In this document: piece after piece, positions 30,236-37,604 of the stretch
Position numbering within the stretch: position 1 is the first letter of the stretch
Layout: each line of letters opens with the position of its first letter
Source of the DNA: Burkholderiales bacterium 70-64
Lineage (GTDB): Bacteria; Pseudomonadota; Gammaproteobacteria; Burkholderiales; Burkholderiaceae_E
DNA: 64,000 nt
Assembly: GCA_001898645.1 (NCBI GenBank)
Contig: MKUQ01000046.1
Span: forward strand, 25,509-89,508
Reading direction: 5' to 3'
Position numbers and translations under genes: made by a program
The notes under the pieces: model-generated
What the model was told of the DNA's origin: nothing
Seen by the model: the letters and a program-made list of their open reading frames with translations, nothing else
Databases searched by the model: none

Positions 30236-31606
30236 ATGACCTCGCCGCGCCTCTTCCATGGCTGGATCGTGGTCTGGGCCGCCTTCGGCTGCACCACGGT
30301 CATCTTCGGCGTCGCATACTCCTTCGCTGCGTTCTTCGAGCCCTTCGCCCGGGCGTTCGGCGCACAGCGCGCCGAGGTGTCCTGGGTGTTCGGGGTCTCT
30401 TCGCTGCTCTTCTTCTCGCTCGGCGCGGTGGGCGGCGCCCTGGCCGACCGCTTCGGGCCGCGCACCACCGCCGTGGCCGGCATGGTCTGCATCGCGCTCG
30501 GCCTGCTGCTGTCGAGCTTCGCCGGCGACCTGCGCACCATCTATTTCGCCTACGGCCTGGGAATCGGCCTGGGCGTGGCGCTGACCTACACGCCCTCGAT
30601 GGGCGCGGTGCAGCCGTGGTTCCTGCGCCAGCGCGGCCTCGCCTCGGGGATCGCCAGCTCCGGTATCGGTGCCGGCACCCTGGTCGTGCCGCTGGCGGCC
30701 GCCTGGCTGATCGACGTCGCCGGCTGGCGCGGCGCGATGCGCTGGATGGCCGCTGCGACGCTCGCGCTGGGCTGCGCGGTCGCCTGGCTGCTCGAGCGCG
30801 ATCCTGCCGCGCGCGGGCTGGCGCCCGACGGCGTGCCGGGTGCGGCCGGCGCGATGGGATCGGCCGCAGCGATCGGAGCGACCGTCGCAACCGGCGTGTC
30901 GGGCATGTCCGGAACGGGCATCGCTTCCGGTGCGCCCGGTGCGCCCGGTGCTTCCGGCGCAACCGGTACACCCGGCGTCTCCGGTGCGCCCCGCGCGGCG
31001 GGCCTGCGCCTGAGCGAGACCGTGCGCACGGCCGAATACCGCTGGCTCTACCTGGCGACGCTGGCCGCCGGCATCCCCATGTTCATTCCGTTCGCCCACC
31101 TGTCGGCGGCCGCCCGCGACCGCGGCATCGGCGAGGCCGAGGCGGTCGCCCTGGTGGGCCTGATCGGCATCGGCAGCCTGGTGGGCCGCTTCGGCATCGG
31201 CGCCCTGGCCGATCGGCTCGGTCGGCTGCAGACGCACGTCGTGGCCCAGGCAGTGCTCGGCGCATCGTTCCTGCTGTGGTGGCTGGGCGCCGGCTATGCA
31301 GCCTACGCGCTGTTCGCGCTGGTGTTCGGCCTGTCCTACGGCGGCATCGTGTCGCTGCTGCCGCCGATCTGCAGCGACCTCTTCGGGCTGCGCGCGGTCT
31401 CCGGGACCATCGGCCTGCTCTACACCGGCGCCGGCTTCGGCGCCCTGATCGGCCCGGTGGCGGCCGGCGCGCTGTTCGATCGCTACGGCGGCTACCAGTT
31501 GGCGATCGCGCTGTGCATGATCGCCTCGGCGCTGGCCACGTCGTGCGCCTGGCGAGTGTGGCGCCTGGGCACCGTCGCGCCGGGGCGCGCCGGGGTGCCC
31601 GGCTGA
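30236..31606 (+). CDS. MFS transporter (oxalate/formate antiporter-like, OFA/MCT branch)
   Basis: The 456-residue transporter has twelve helices. It begins MTSPRLFHGWIVVWAAFGCT, a start typical of monocarboxylate-type MFS proteins, and has GGALADRFGPR and GALADRLGRLQTH loop motifs. The central cytoplasmic loop between helices 6 and 7 has a Gly/Ala/Pro-rich insert of about 60 residues with collagen-like GAPGAPGASGATGTPG triplets, which is unusual. The substrate is probably an organic or aromatic acid. It is coupled with the thioesterase gene and converges on the pps/UbiD operon. Confidence 0.88.
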   Translation: MTSPRLFHGWIVVWAAFGCTTVIFGVAYSFAAFFEPFARAFGAQRAEVSWVFGVSSLLFFSLGAVGGALADRFGPRTTAVAGMVCIALGLLLSSFAGDLRTIYFAYGLGIGLGVALTYTPSMGAVQPWFLRQRGLASGIASSGIGAGTLVVPLAAAWLIDVAGWRGAMRWMAAATLALGCAVAWLLERDPAARGLAPDGVPGAAGAMGSAAAIGATVATGVSGMSGTGIASGAPGAPGASGATGTPGVSGAPRAAGLRLSETVRTAEYRWLYLATLAAGIPMFIPFAHLSAAARDRGIGEAEAVALVGLIGIGSLVGRFGIGALADRLGRLQTHVVAQAVLGASFLLWWLGAGYAAYALFALVFGLSYGGIVSLLPPICSDLFGLRAVSGTIGLLYTGAGFGALIGPVAAGALFDRYGGYQLAIALCMIASALATSCAWRVWRLGTVAPGRAGVPG

Positions 31607-31636
31607 TCCCGCGAGAGGCCGTGCGATCGAGAGCTT

Positions 31637-32140
31637 CTAGACCATCAGGCTGGAGCCGCCGGCAGCGCCGGCCATCGGCATGGCCGCCCTCATCGCGGGC
31701 GCATCGGGGTGGACCGCGCCGGTCTCGGCGGCCGCGCAGCGATGCACGGCGCTCGAGCAGCGCATGCGGCCCGCGTCGAGGGTGAGCACCAGATCGGGAT
31801 AGCGGCGCGCATCGGGGCACGCCTGCGCCTTGCCCTCCTCGAGGCGGAAGCCGTGCAGCGTGCCGCTGAACCAGGTGGCGAAGATGCTGTCCCCGGCAAA
31901 GGGGAACAGCTGGTGCAGGGTCATCGAGGAGCGATCGGACCACCGCCCCGCCACGGCGAGCAGGTACAGCCAGCCGTCGTCGATGCGCCAGCTCGCGGCG
32001 TAGCCGCGTCCCGCCGCCGGCGCCGCCTCGAGCAGGCTCGGACGCTGGCCGATCAGATCGAAGTAGGGCTCGAGCGGCTGCTCGAGCAGCAGGAAGCTGC
32101 GCCCGCGAAAGGCGAGCACGTCACCGTGATGCGTCTCCAT
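31637..32140 (-). CDS. unrecognised 167-residue protein at the end of the pps/UbiD operon
   Basis: The protein starts METHHGDVLAFRGRSFLLLE, is soluble, has no signal peptide or helix-rich membrane part, and has several cysteines near the C-terminus (GRMRCSSAVHRC). I do not recognise a family. It lacks the DxD motif of the HAD-type subunit of phenylphosphate carboxylase. At about 18 kDa it could be an accessory subunit, but this is speculation based on position. It is the last gene of the minus-strand operon, after a 167-nt gap that follows ubiX, and it converges with the MFS gene. Confidence 0.6.
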   Translation of the reverse strand: METHHGDVLAFRGRSFLLLEQPLEPYFDLIGQRPSLLEAAPAAGRGYAASWRIDDGWLYLLAVAGRWSDRSSMTLHQLFPFAGDSIFATWFSGTLHGFRLEEGKAQACPDARRYPDLVLTLDAGRMRCSSAVHRCAAAETGAVHPDAPAMRAAMPMAGAAGGSSLMV

Positions 32141-32307
32141 GCCGGACTCCCGCCGAGGCTGCCGGATCCATGCATCGACTATGGACGCGTCCGCGCACCC
32201 CGGGGGATCGGGCAGCGGACGAAGCGCGGCCGCACGCCGCCGGACGGCGGGGCGTCGTCGTCGCCGGCCACGAACCGGAGGCTGGAGAGGTCGCAGCGGC
32301 CAAACTT

Positions 32308-32895
32308 CTAGACCGAAGCCGGCACCTTCTGCGCGTGCCCGCTCCAGCGCCGGAACAGCTGGTGCTCCACGCCGACCTGGTCGAGCGCCTTGCCGATGCT
32401 CTGGTGGACGATGTCGATGATCGACTCGGGCCGATGGTAGAAGGCGGGCATCGGCGGCAGGATCACCGCGCCGCAGTCGGCCGCGCGCGTCATCAGCTCG
32501 AGGTGCCCCTTGTGCAGCGGCGTCTCGCGCACCATCAGCACCAGCGGGCGGCGCTCCTTGAGCGTGACGTCGGCCGCGCGCACGACCAGGTTGTAGGTGA
32601 ACGAATTGGCGATCGCCGAGAGCGTCTTCACCGTGCACGGCGCGACGATCATGCCGCGGGTGCGGAACGAGCCGCTCGCCAACGCCGCGCCCACGTCCTT
32701 GTTCGGGTAGACCACGTCGGCCAGCGAGCGCACGTCGTCGAGCGTGTAATCGGTCTCGATCGCCAGGTTCATCCCGGCAGCTTCGCTGAGGATCAGATGC
32801 GTCTCCTGCTTCAGGTCCTTGAGCACCCGCAGCAGCTCGACGCCGTAGATGACTCCGGTCGCACCGGTGATGGCGACCACCAGCGGCAGGCTCAT
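32308..32895 (-). CDS. ubiX: UbiX-family flavin prenyltransferase
   Basis: The 195-residue flavoprotein starts MSLPLVVAITGATGVIYGVE and has the UbiX signatures APCTVKTLSAIANSFTYNL and RRPLVLMVRETPLHKGHLELM. UbiX makes prenylated FMN, the cofactor that UbiD-family decarboxylases require. A UbiD gene in the same operon makes that role likely. The start overlaps the CBS gene stop (ATGA). It may be dedicated to this pathway, with another UbiX serving ubiquinone synthesis elsewhere. Confidence 0.93.
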   Translation of the reverse strand: MSLPLVVAITGATGVIYGVELLRVLKDLKQETHLILSEAAGMNLAIETDYTLDDVRSLADVVYPNKDVGAALASGSFRTRGMIVAPCTVKTLSAIANSFTYNLVVRAADVTLKERRPLVLMVRETPLHKGHLELMTRAADCGAVILPPMPAFYHRPESIIDIVHQSIGKALDQVGVEHQLFRRWSGHAQKVPASV

Positions 32896-33575
32896 GGCTC
32901 GATTTCCTCGCGGTGGGTGTCCACCGCCTCGATGATGGCGAAGCCGGCGGCCTCGAGCGCACGCACGACCGCCCCGAAGTCGCCTCCCTGGAAGCGCACG
33001 ATGACCGGACGCACGGGATAGGTCTGCGCCGGGCCGGAATCGTGGCGGCCGATGGGGTAGATGCCCTGCACCGCCGCCCCGGCCGTGCCCACGGCCTCGC
33101 AGATGCGCGCCAGCACGCCCGGGCCGAGCCGGATCGCGGCCAGGGTGACGCCGTTGCGCGGCCCCCAGGCGCCGATGCAGTGCGCGGCGAGCTGGAAGAT
33201 CTCGTTGGCCGAGATCACGCCGACCACCCGATCGCCTTCCATGACCGGGAACTGCGCGATGCCCAGCTCCTGCCCGAGCCGCAGGCAGTGCTCCATGGTG
33301 TCGGAGGCGGCCACGCACATCGGCTGGCGCACCATGACGTCGCGCACCTTCAGCCGCGCAACGAAGAAGTTGAACTCGTCGGGATTCTGCGTGCGCAGCA
33401 CGAACTGGCCCATGCGCAGCAGGTTGGCACGCGTGACCAGCCCGCGCAGCCGGTCGTCGTCGACCACCGGCAGCGCGTGCAGGTTGTTGTCGCTCATCAG
33501 GCGCTTGGCCTCCGAGACCAGCGTGTCGCCGCGGATCGTGATCGGATCCGGATGCATCCAGTTGCGTACCAGCAT
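32892..33575 (-). CDS. ppsC: CBS-ACT domain protein, phenylphosphate synthase gamma (PpsC)-like
   Basis: The 227-residue protein has two CBS domains (about 1-60, MLVRNWMHPDPITIRGDTLV, and 75-130, VRDVMVRQPMCVAASDTM) and a C-terminal ACT-like domain (about 140-215). In Thauera phenylphosphate synthase the third protein is a CBS protein of about 24 kDa that stimulates the enzyme. Size, domains and operon position match that protein. CBS domains usually bind adenine nucleotides, so this subunit may adjust phosphorylation to the energy state. A generic CBS regulator remains possible. Confidence 0.8.
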   Translation of the reverse strand: MLVRNWMHPDPITIRGDTLVSEAKRLMSDNNLHALPVVDDDRLRGLVTRANLLRMGQFVLRTQNPDEFNFFVARLKVRDVMVRQPMCVAASDTMEHCLRLGQELGIAQFPVMEGDRVVGVISANEIFQLAAHCIGAWGPRNGVTLAAIRLGPGVLARICEAVGTAGAAVQGIYPIGRHDSGPAQTYPVRPVIVRFQGGDFGAVVRALEAAGFAIIEAVDTHREEIEP

Positions 33576-33603
33576 CGCCTCGCTCTCCTTAGTCCAGTGA
33601 AAC

Positions 33604-34863
33604 CTAGGCCAGCGCGGGCGCCGGCGTCCCGGCGCGCCGGTACAGCTGCACGAAGGCGTCGACCGCCACGCGGGCGAACTCCGGCGTGTACAGGTGCAGG
33701 TCGACGCTGCGCACCCGCCCGGGCTCGTTCAGCCGCTCCTTCAACCTGGCCACGAATGCCGCGTCGGCCACCGGGTCGTAGATGGGACGGCCTTCGCGGT
33801 CCAGCGACGACCAGCCCTTCAGGGGCACCAGGAAGGTCCACGGTCCGCTCGCCCGGTTCAGCCGCTCGGCGATCACGTCGGCCGCCTGGAGCAGCTCCTC
33901 GGCGGTGGTGCGCACCTGCACGCGCAGCCGGTCCTGCACGTACTGCGGCCGGTCCTTGGTCTTCTCAAGCATGTCGGCACGTCCGCCGTACGACAGGATG
34001 TCCAGGCCGCAGGGCGCCAGCACCATCGGGATGCCGGTCTCGACCGCGGCCATCAGCCGGTCCGGCCCGGGATCGCGATTGCCCTTGAACAGGTGCTCCA
34101 TGATCCCGCCGATGCACAGGTCGAGCACGCCGTGGAAGGCGCCGTCGCGGATCATCTCCTCCATCGCCCGGTCGCCCTTGCCCTGCGCGTGACAGACGAT
34201 GGGCGTGAAGCCCGCCTCCTCGAGCATGCCGAGGGCGGCCTGCACCGCCATCTCGCCGAAGCCGAACGAGGAGACCGCCACGCACGGCTTGTCGAAGCGG
34301 ATGTCGGTGCCCTGGGTCATCTCGACCATGCCGCAGATCGCGCCCACGGCGTTGACGATCTGCGCGCGCAGCAGGGGGTTCATCTTGACGATGTCGAGCA
34401 CCGTGTGGTGCATGGTGATGTCGCGCGTGCCGACGTACTGCTCGATGTAGGCCGGGTGCGCAGCCATCGGGGAGGCCATCACCTTGGGCATGCCGAACGG
34501 CAGCCGCTTCATGATCGAGGTGGACACCAGCGTCGCCGTTCCGCCGCCGATGCCGATGATGCCGTGCACCCTGCCTTCGCGCAGCAGGTCGTCGACGATG
34601 GCCGCCGCGCCGCGGATCTGGTTGTCGGTGGCCGTATCGCGATCGGAGCGGTATTTCTCGCGCACCACCTCGATGGGCAGGCCGCCGCGCGCGGCCACCT
34701 CCTCGGTGCGGATGTCGCCCGGGAACGGCGGCGGCTCCTCCATGCTGAAGTCGAGCAGGATCGGTTGATGACCCCGATCGGCGATCAGCTGGCGCACGAA
34801 GGCGATGTCCTCGCCGCGCGTGTCCAGGTTGCAGACGATGACGATGCCCTTCTTGCCGCTCAT
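33604..34863 (-). CDS. UPF0261 / Tm-1-like ATP-binding protein
   Basis: The 419-residue protein belongs to the UPF0261 family, which resembles the N-terminal part of tomato Tm-1. It has KKGIVIVCNLDTRGEDIAFV at the start, a Gly-rich loop GIIGIGGGTATLVSTSIM, and SSFGFGEMAVQAAL in the second half. Tm-1 homologues bind ATP, but the bacterial enzymatic role is not established to my knowledge. It sits inside the pps/UbiD operon between ubiD and the CBS gene. It is not part of the phenol gene set I know from Thauera or Aromatoleum, so its presence is a distinctive feature. Confidence 0.85.
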   Translation of the reverse strand: MSGKKGIVIVCNLDTRGEDIAFVRQLIADRGHQPILLDFSMEEPPPFPGDIRTEEVAARGGLPIEVVREKYRSDRDTATDNQIRGAAAIVDDLLREGRVHGIIGIGGGTATLVSTSIMKRLPFGMPKVMASPMAAHPAYIEQYVGTRDITMHHTVLDIVKMNPLLRAQIVNAVGAICGMVEMTQGTDIRFDKPCVAVSSFGFGEMAVQAALGMLEEAGFTPIVCHAQGKGDRAMEEMIRDGAFHGVLDLCIGGIMEHLFKGNRDPGPDRLMAAVETGIPMVLAPCGLDILSYGGRADMLEKTKDRPQYVQDRLRVQVRTTAEELLQAADVIAERLNRASGPWTFLVPLKGWSSLDREGRPIYDPVADAAFVARLKERLNEPGRVRSVDLHLYTPEFARVAVDAFVQLYRRAGTPAPALA

Positions 34864-34924
34864 GGCGTGCCCTTCCTCCGTGTGGTGACGCCGGCGGGCG
34901 ATGGCGCCCGCCGGCGGGCGCGCT

Positions 34925-36442
34925 TCACTCGGCCTTCTTGGCCGCCTTCTTGACCTCCGGGCGCGTCAGGCGCGGGATCATGTCGGCCACCGGGCTGACC
35001 CCGGGGAAGCCGTACTCGTTCCAGCGATTCGACACCCGCTGCAGCATGGCGCGGTCCATGAAGATCTCCTGCGGCTTGTTCGCCCATTCATAGGGCGTGC
35101 AGGCATCCAGGATGATGCGGCTGGTGATGTCGCGCGCCTCGATGGGCAGGCCCGGGTCGAGCGGCGTCGAGCGCCCGCGGTCGATGATCTGCGCCGAGCG
35201 CTTCGGATCGAAGCGCGTGGCGAGCGCCCACCAGACCCGGTCCATGTCGTCGGCCTCGATGTCGTGGTCGACCACGATCACGCCCTTCAGCCCGTAGTGC
35301 CCGGTGGTGCTGGCGATCACCGCGTTGCCGACGTGGTTCGAGTGGCCCGGGTACATCTGCTTGACCGACACCACCGCCCAGAAGCGGCCGGTGGCCGCCG
35401 CCGGCAGGTACACGCTCTGGATGCCCGGCACCTTCATCGTCTCCAGGTCGTACCACAGCGCGCCGGTGCGGTTGAGCGACTGGATCATGTGGATGTCGTT
35501 GATCGGCTTGCCGACCGTGGTCGACCAGAACACCGGCTTGTTGCGGTGCAGGATGCGCTTGACGCGCAGCACCGGCTTCGGATAGTCCTTGCCCTTGTTG
35601 CCCGAGTAGTAGCCGGTGTACTCGCCGAACGGCCCTTCGTCCATCAGCTCGTTCGGATCGATCCAGCCCTCGGCGATGATCTCGGCGTTGGCGGGCAGGG
35701 TGAGGCCGGTGAGGTCCGACTTGAACACCGGCACCGGCCGGCCGCGCAACGCGCCGGCCACGTCGTACTCGTCGGTCTGCGAGCTCACCAGCGTGGAGCT
35801 GGCCAGGAACAGCACCGGGTCGCAGCCGACCACGGCCGCGGCCGGCATCAGCTCGCCGCGCTCCTGGTACTTCTTCATGTGCATGTCGCCATGCTTGCCC
35901 TTGATGATCTGAGAGCCGAGGATGTTCTTGCCGAGCACCTGCGAGCGGTAGGTGCCGAGGTTGGTCCAGCCGGTGTCGGGATCCTGCGTGACGAGATAGC
36001 CCGCGGTGACGAAGAAGCGCCCGCCGTCGTCCGGGTAGAACCACGGCACCGGGAACTTCTCCAGGTCGACCGCATCGCCCTCGATCACGTTCTCCATCAC
36101 CGGGGGGTTGTCGACGAAAGTCGGCTTGACCATCTGCTTGGTGGTGAGCTCCATCCACTTGCGCGAGAGCTGGCACATCGTCAGCCCCGGATCCTGCTCG
36201 AGCGCGATCGCGATCCGCTCCGGGGTCGTGAACGCACTGGTGAACACCGGGATCGAATGTCCCTTGACGTTCTCGTACAGCAGCGCCGGGCCCTTCTTCT
36301 CCTCGTTGACCTTCGAGACGTGGCACAGCTCGTACTTCCAGTCGACCTCGGCCTTCACGCGATGAAGCTGCCCGTTGGCCTCGAGCGCCGCGATGTAGCT
36401 GCGCAGATCGTCGATCAGTCCCACTTCCGTTCTTGCGTTCAT
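34925..36442 (-). CDS. UbiD-family prenyl-FMN (de)carboxylase, phenylphosphate carboxylase-like
   Basis: The 505-residue protein is of full UbiD length. The prFMN site is present: Arg166 in NLGTYR, and Glu269 and Glu274 in DEGPFGEYTGYYS. Their spacing matches the Arg-Glu-Glu triad of fungal Fdc1. With PpsABC-like proteins encoded around it, it most likely carboxylates phenylphosphate or a related aryl phosphate to a hydroxybenzoate. Known phenylphosphate carboxylase uses two UbiD-like subunits (alpha and beta) plus two small ones. Only this one is present here. The C-terminus is Lys-rich (KKAAKKAE). Confidence 0.88.
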   Translation of the reverse strand: MNARTEVGLIDDLRSYIAALEANGQLHRVKAEVDWKYELCHVSKVNEEKKGPALLYENVKGHSIPVFTSAFTTPERIAIALEQDPGLTMCQLSRKWMELTTKQMVKPTFVDNPPVMENVIEGDAVDLEKFPVPWFYPDDGGRFFVTAGYLVTQDPDTGWTNLGTYRSQVLGKNILGSQIIKGKHGDMHMKKYQERGELMPAAAVVGCDPVLFLASSTLVSSQTDEYDVAGALRGRPVPVFKSDLTGLTLPANAEIIAEGWIDPNELMDEGPFGEYTGYYSGNKGKDYPKPVLRVKRILHRNKPVFWSTTVGKPINDIHMIQSLNRTGALWYDLETMKVPGIQSVYLPAAATGRFWAVVSVKQMYPGHSNHVGNAVIASTTGHYGLKGVIVVDHDIEADDMDRVWWALATRFDPKRSAQIIDRGRSTPLDPGLPIEARDITSRIILDACTPYEWANKPQEIFMDRAMLQRVSNRWNEYGFPGVSPVADMIPRLTRPEVKKAAKKAE

Positions 36443-36467
36443 GTCTGCTCCGTTGCGTTTTCCCAGC

Positions 36468-37595
36468 TCAGCCGACTCTCTTGCCCTTGAGCAGGCTCGA
36501 GAGGATGTAATCCATGGCGGTGCCCGATGATCCGGCCACCGCGGTCTGGCTCCGGGCGCTCCATACCGTCTCGGGCCGCGCCTGGAGGATGAAGATGTTC
36601 CCGCCCTCGGGCAGGTCTTTGTCGATCGCCCACTCGATGTCCATCGGGCGCCCGTAGTGCTTTTCGATCCGCTTGCCCATCCAGGCGAGCTCGGTGATCT
36701 CGTCGTCGATGAGCGACTGCACCTTCTGGCGCTCGAACGGGACGTCGGTGAGGCGCGAGGTCTGCGTCTTCGCGTCGACCGTGTAGCAGACCTCCTTGCA
36801 CGAGACGGTGCGATCGATGATGTCGAGGGTGATCTTGTTGACCACGAAGTGATCGGGAGTGACCTGGCCCGAGACCACCGATTCGCCGAAGCCGAAGTTC
36901 GAATCGATCACGATCACCGAGCGGTCGCCGTTGGCCGGATGGATGGTGAACATCACGCCGGCGGTGTAGGAGTTGGCCATCTTCTGCACGCCGACGGCGA
37001 TCGCCACGTCGTGCTCGGCATAGCCGTTCTTCGCCCGGTAGGCGATCGCACGCCCGGTGTACAGGCTGGAGATGCAGCGGCGCACGTGCGCGAGCACCTC
37101 GTCGATGCCGCGGATCCACAGGTAGGTGTCTTGCTGGCCGGCGAAGCTGGCGTCGGGCAGGTCCTCGGCGGTGGCGCTCGAGCGCACCGCCACCGGCACC
37201 GCCGGCATGCAGCAGCGCACGCCCAGCTTGCGGTAGCCCTCCGCGACCAGGTCCTCCAGCTCGGTCGGGAAGGGCTGCGCCTCGATCCTCGAGCGGATGC
37301 GCTCGCTGGCAGCCTCGAGGGCATCGAGGTCGGCGACCTCGATGCCGGCCAGCAGCGCAGCCACCTCGCGATCGAGGCTGGCCCCGGCCATGAAGCGCCG
37401 GTAGCCCTCGGTGGTCAGGGCGAAGCCCGGCGGCACGCGTACCCCGGCGTGGATCAGCTCACCCAGCGAGGCGCACTTGCCGCCCACCAGCGGCAGCGAC
37501 TCCTTCAGGCAATCTTCGAACCAGCACAGCAGCGGCATGCCGGCGCCAACCGTGCCGGCCGACGCCTTGCCGATCGCTTCCGCCAAATTGCCCAT
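36468..37595 (-). CDS. ppsB: PEP/pyruvate-binding protein, phenylphosphate synthase beta (PpsB)-like
   Basis: The 375-residue protein corresponds to the N-terminal ATP-grasp-like nucleotide-binding domain of PEP synthase. It has VGGKCASLGELIHAGVRVPP, VAVRSSATAEDLPDASFAGQ, GVMFTIHP and the C-terminal FILQARPETVWS. In phenylphosphate synthase this separate subunit pyrophosphorylates the swivelling His of PpsA with ATP. The start ATG at 37595 has GAGAGG close upstream; a GTG at 37601 is the alternative. The gap to the ppsA stop is 9 nt. Confidence 0.88.
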   Translation of the reverse strand: MGNLAEAIGKASAGTVGAGMPLLCWFEDCLKESLPLVGGKCASLGELIHAGVRVPPGFALTTEGYRRFMAGASLDREVAALLAGIEVADLDALEAASERIRSRIEAQPFPTELEDLVAEGYRKLGVRCCMPAVPVAVRSSATAEDLPDASFAGQQDTYLWIRGIDEVLAHVRRCISSLYTGRAIAYRAKNGYAEHDVAIAVGVQKMANSYTAGVMFTIHPANGDRSVIVIDSNFGFGESVVSGQVTPDHFVVNKITLDIIDRTVSCKEVCYTVDAKTQTSRLTDVPFERQKVQSLIDDEITELAWMGKRIEKHYGRPMDIEWAIDKDLPEGGNIFILQARPETVWSARSQTAVAGSSGTAMDYILSSLLKGKRVG

Positions 37596-37604
37596 GTCCA
37601 CCTC

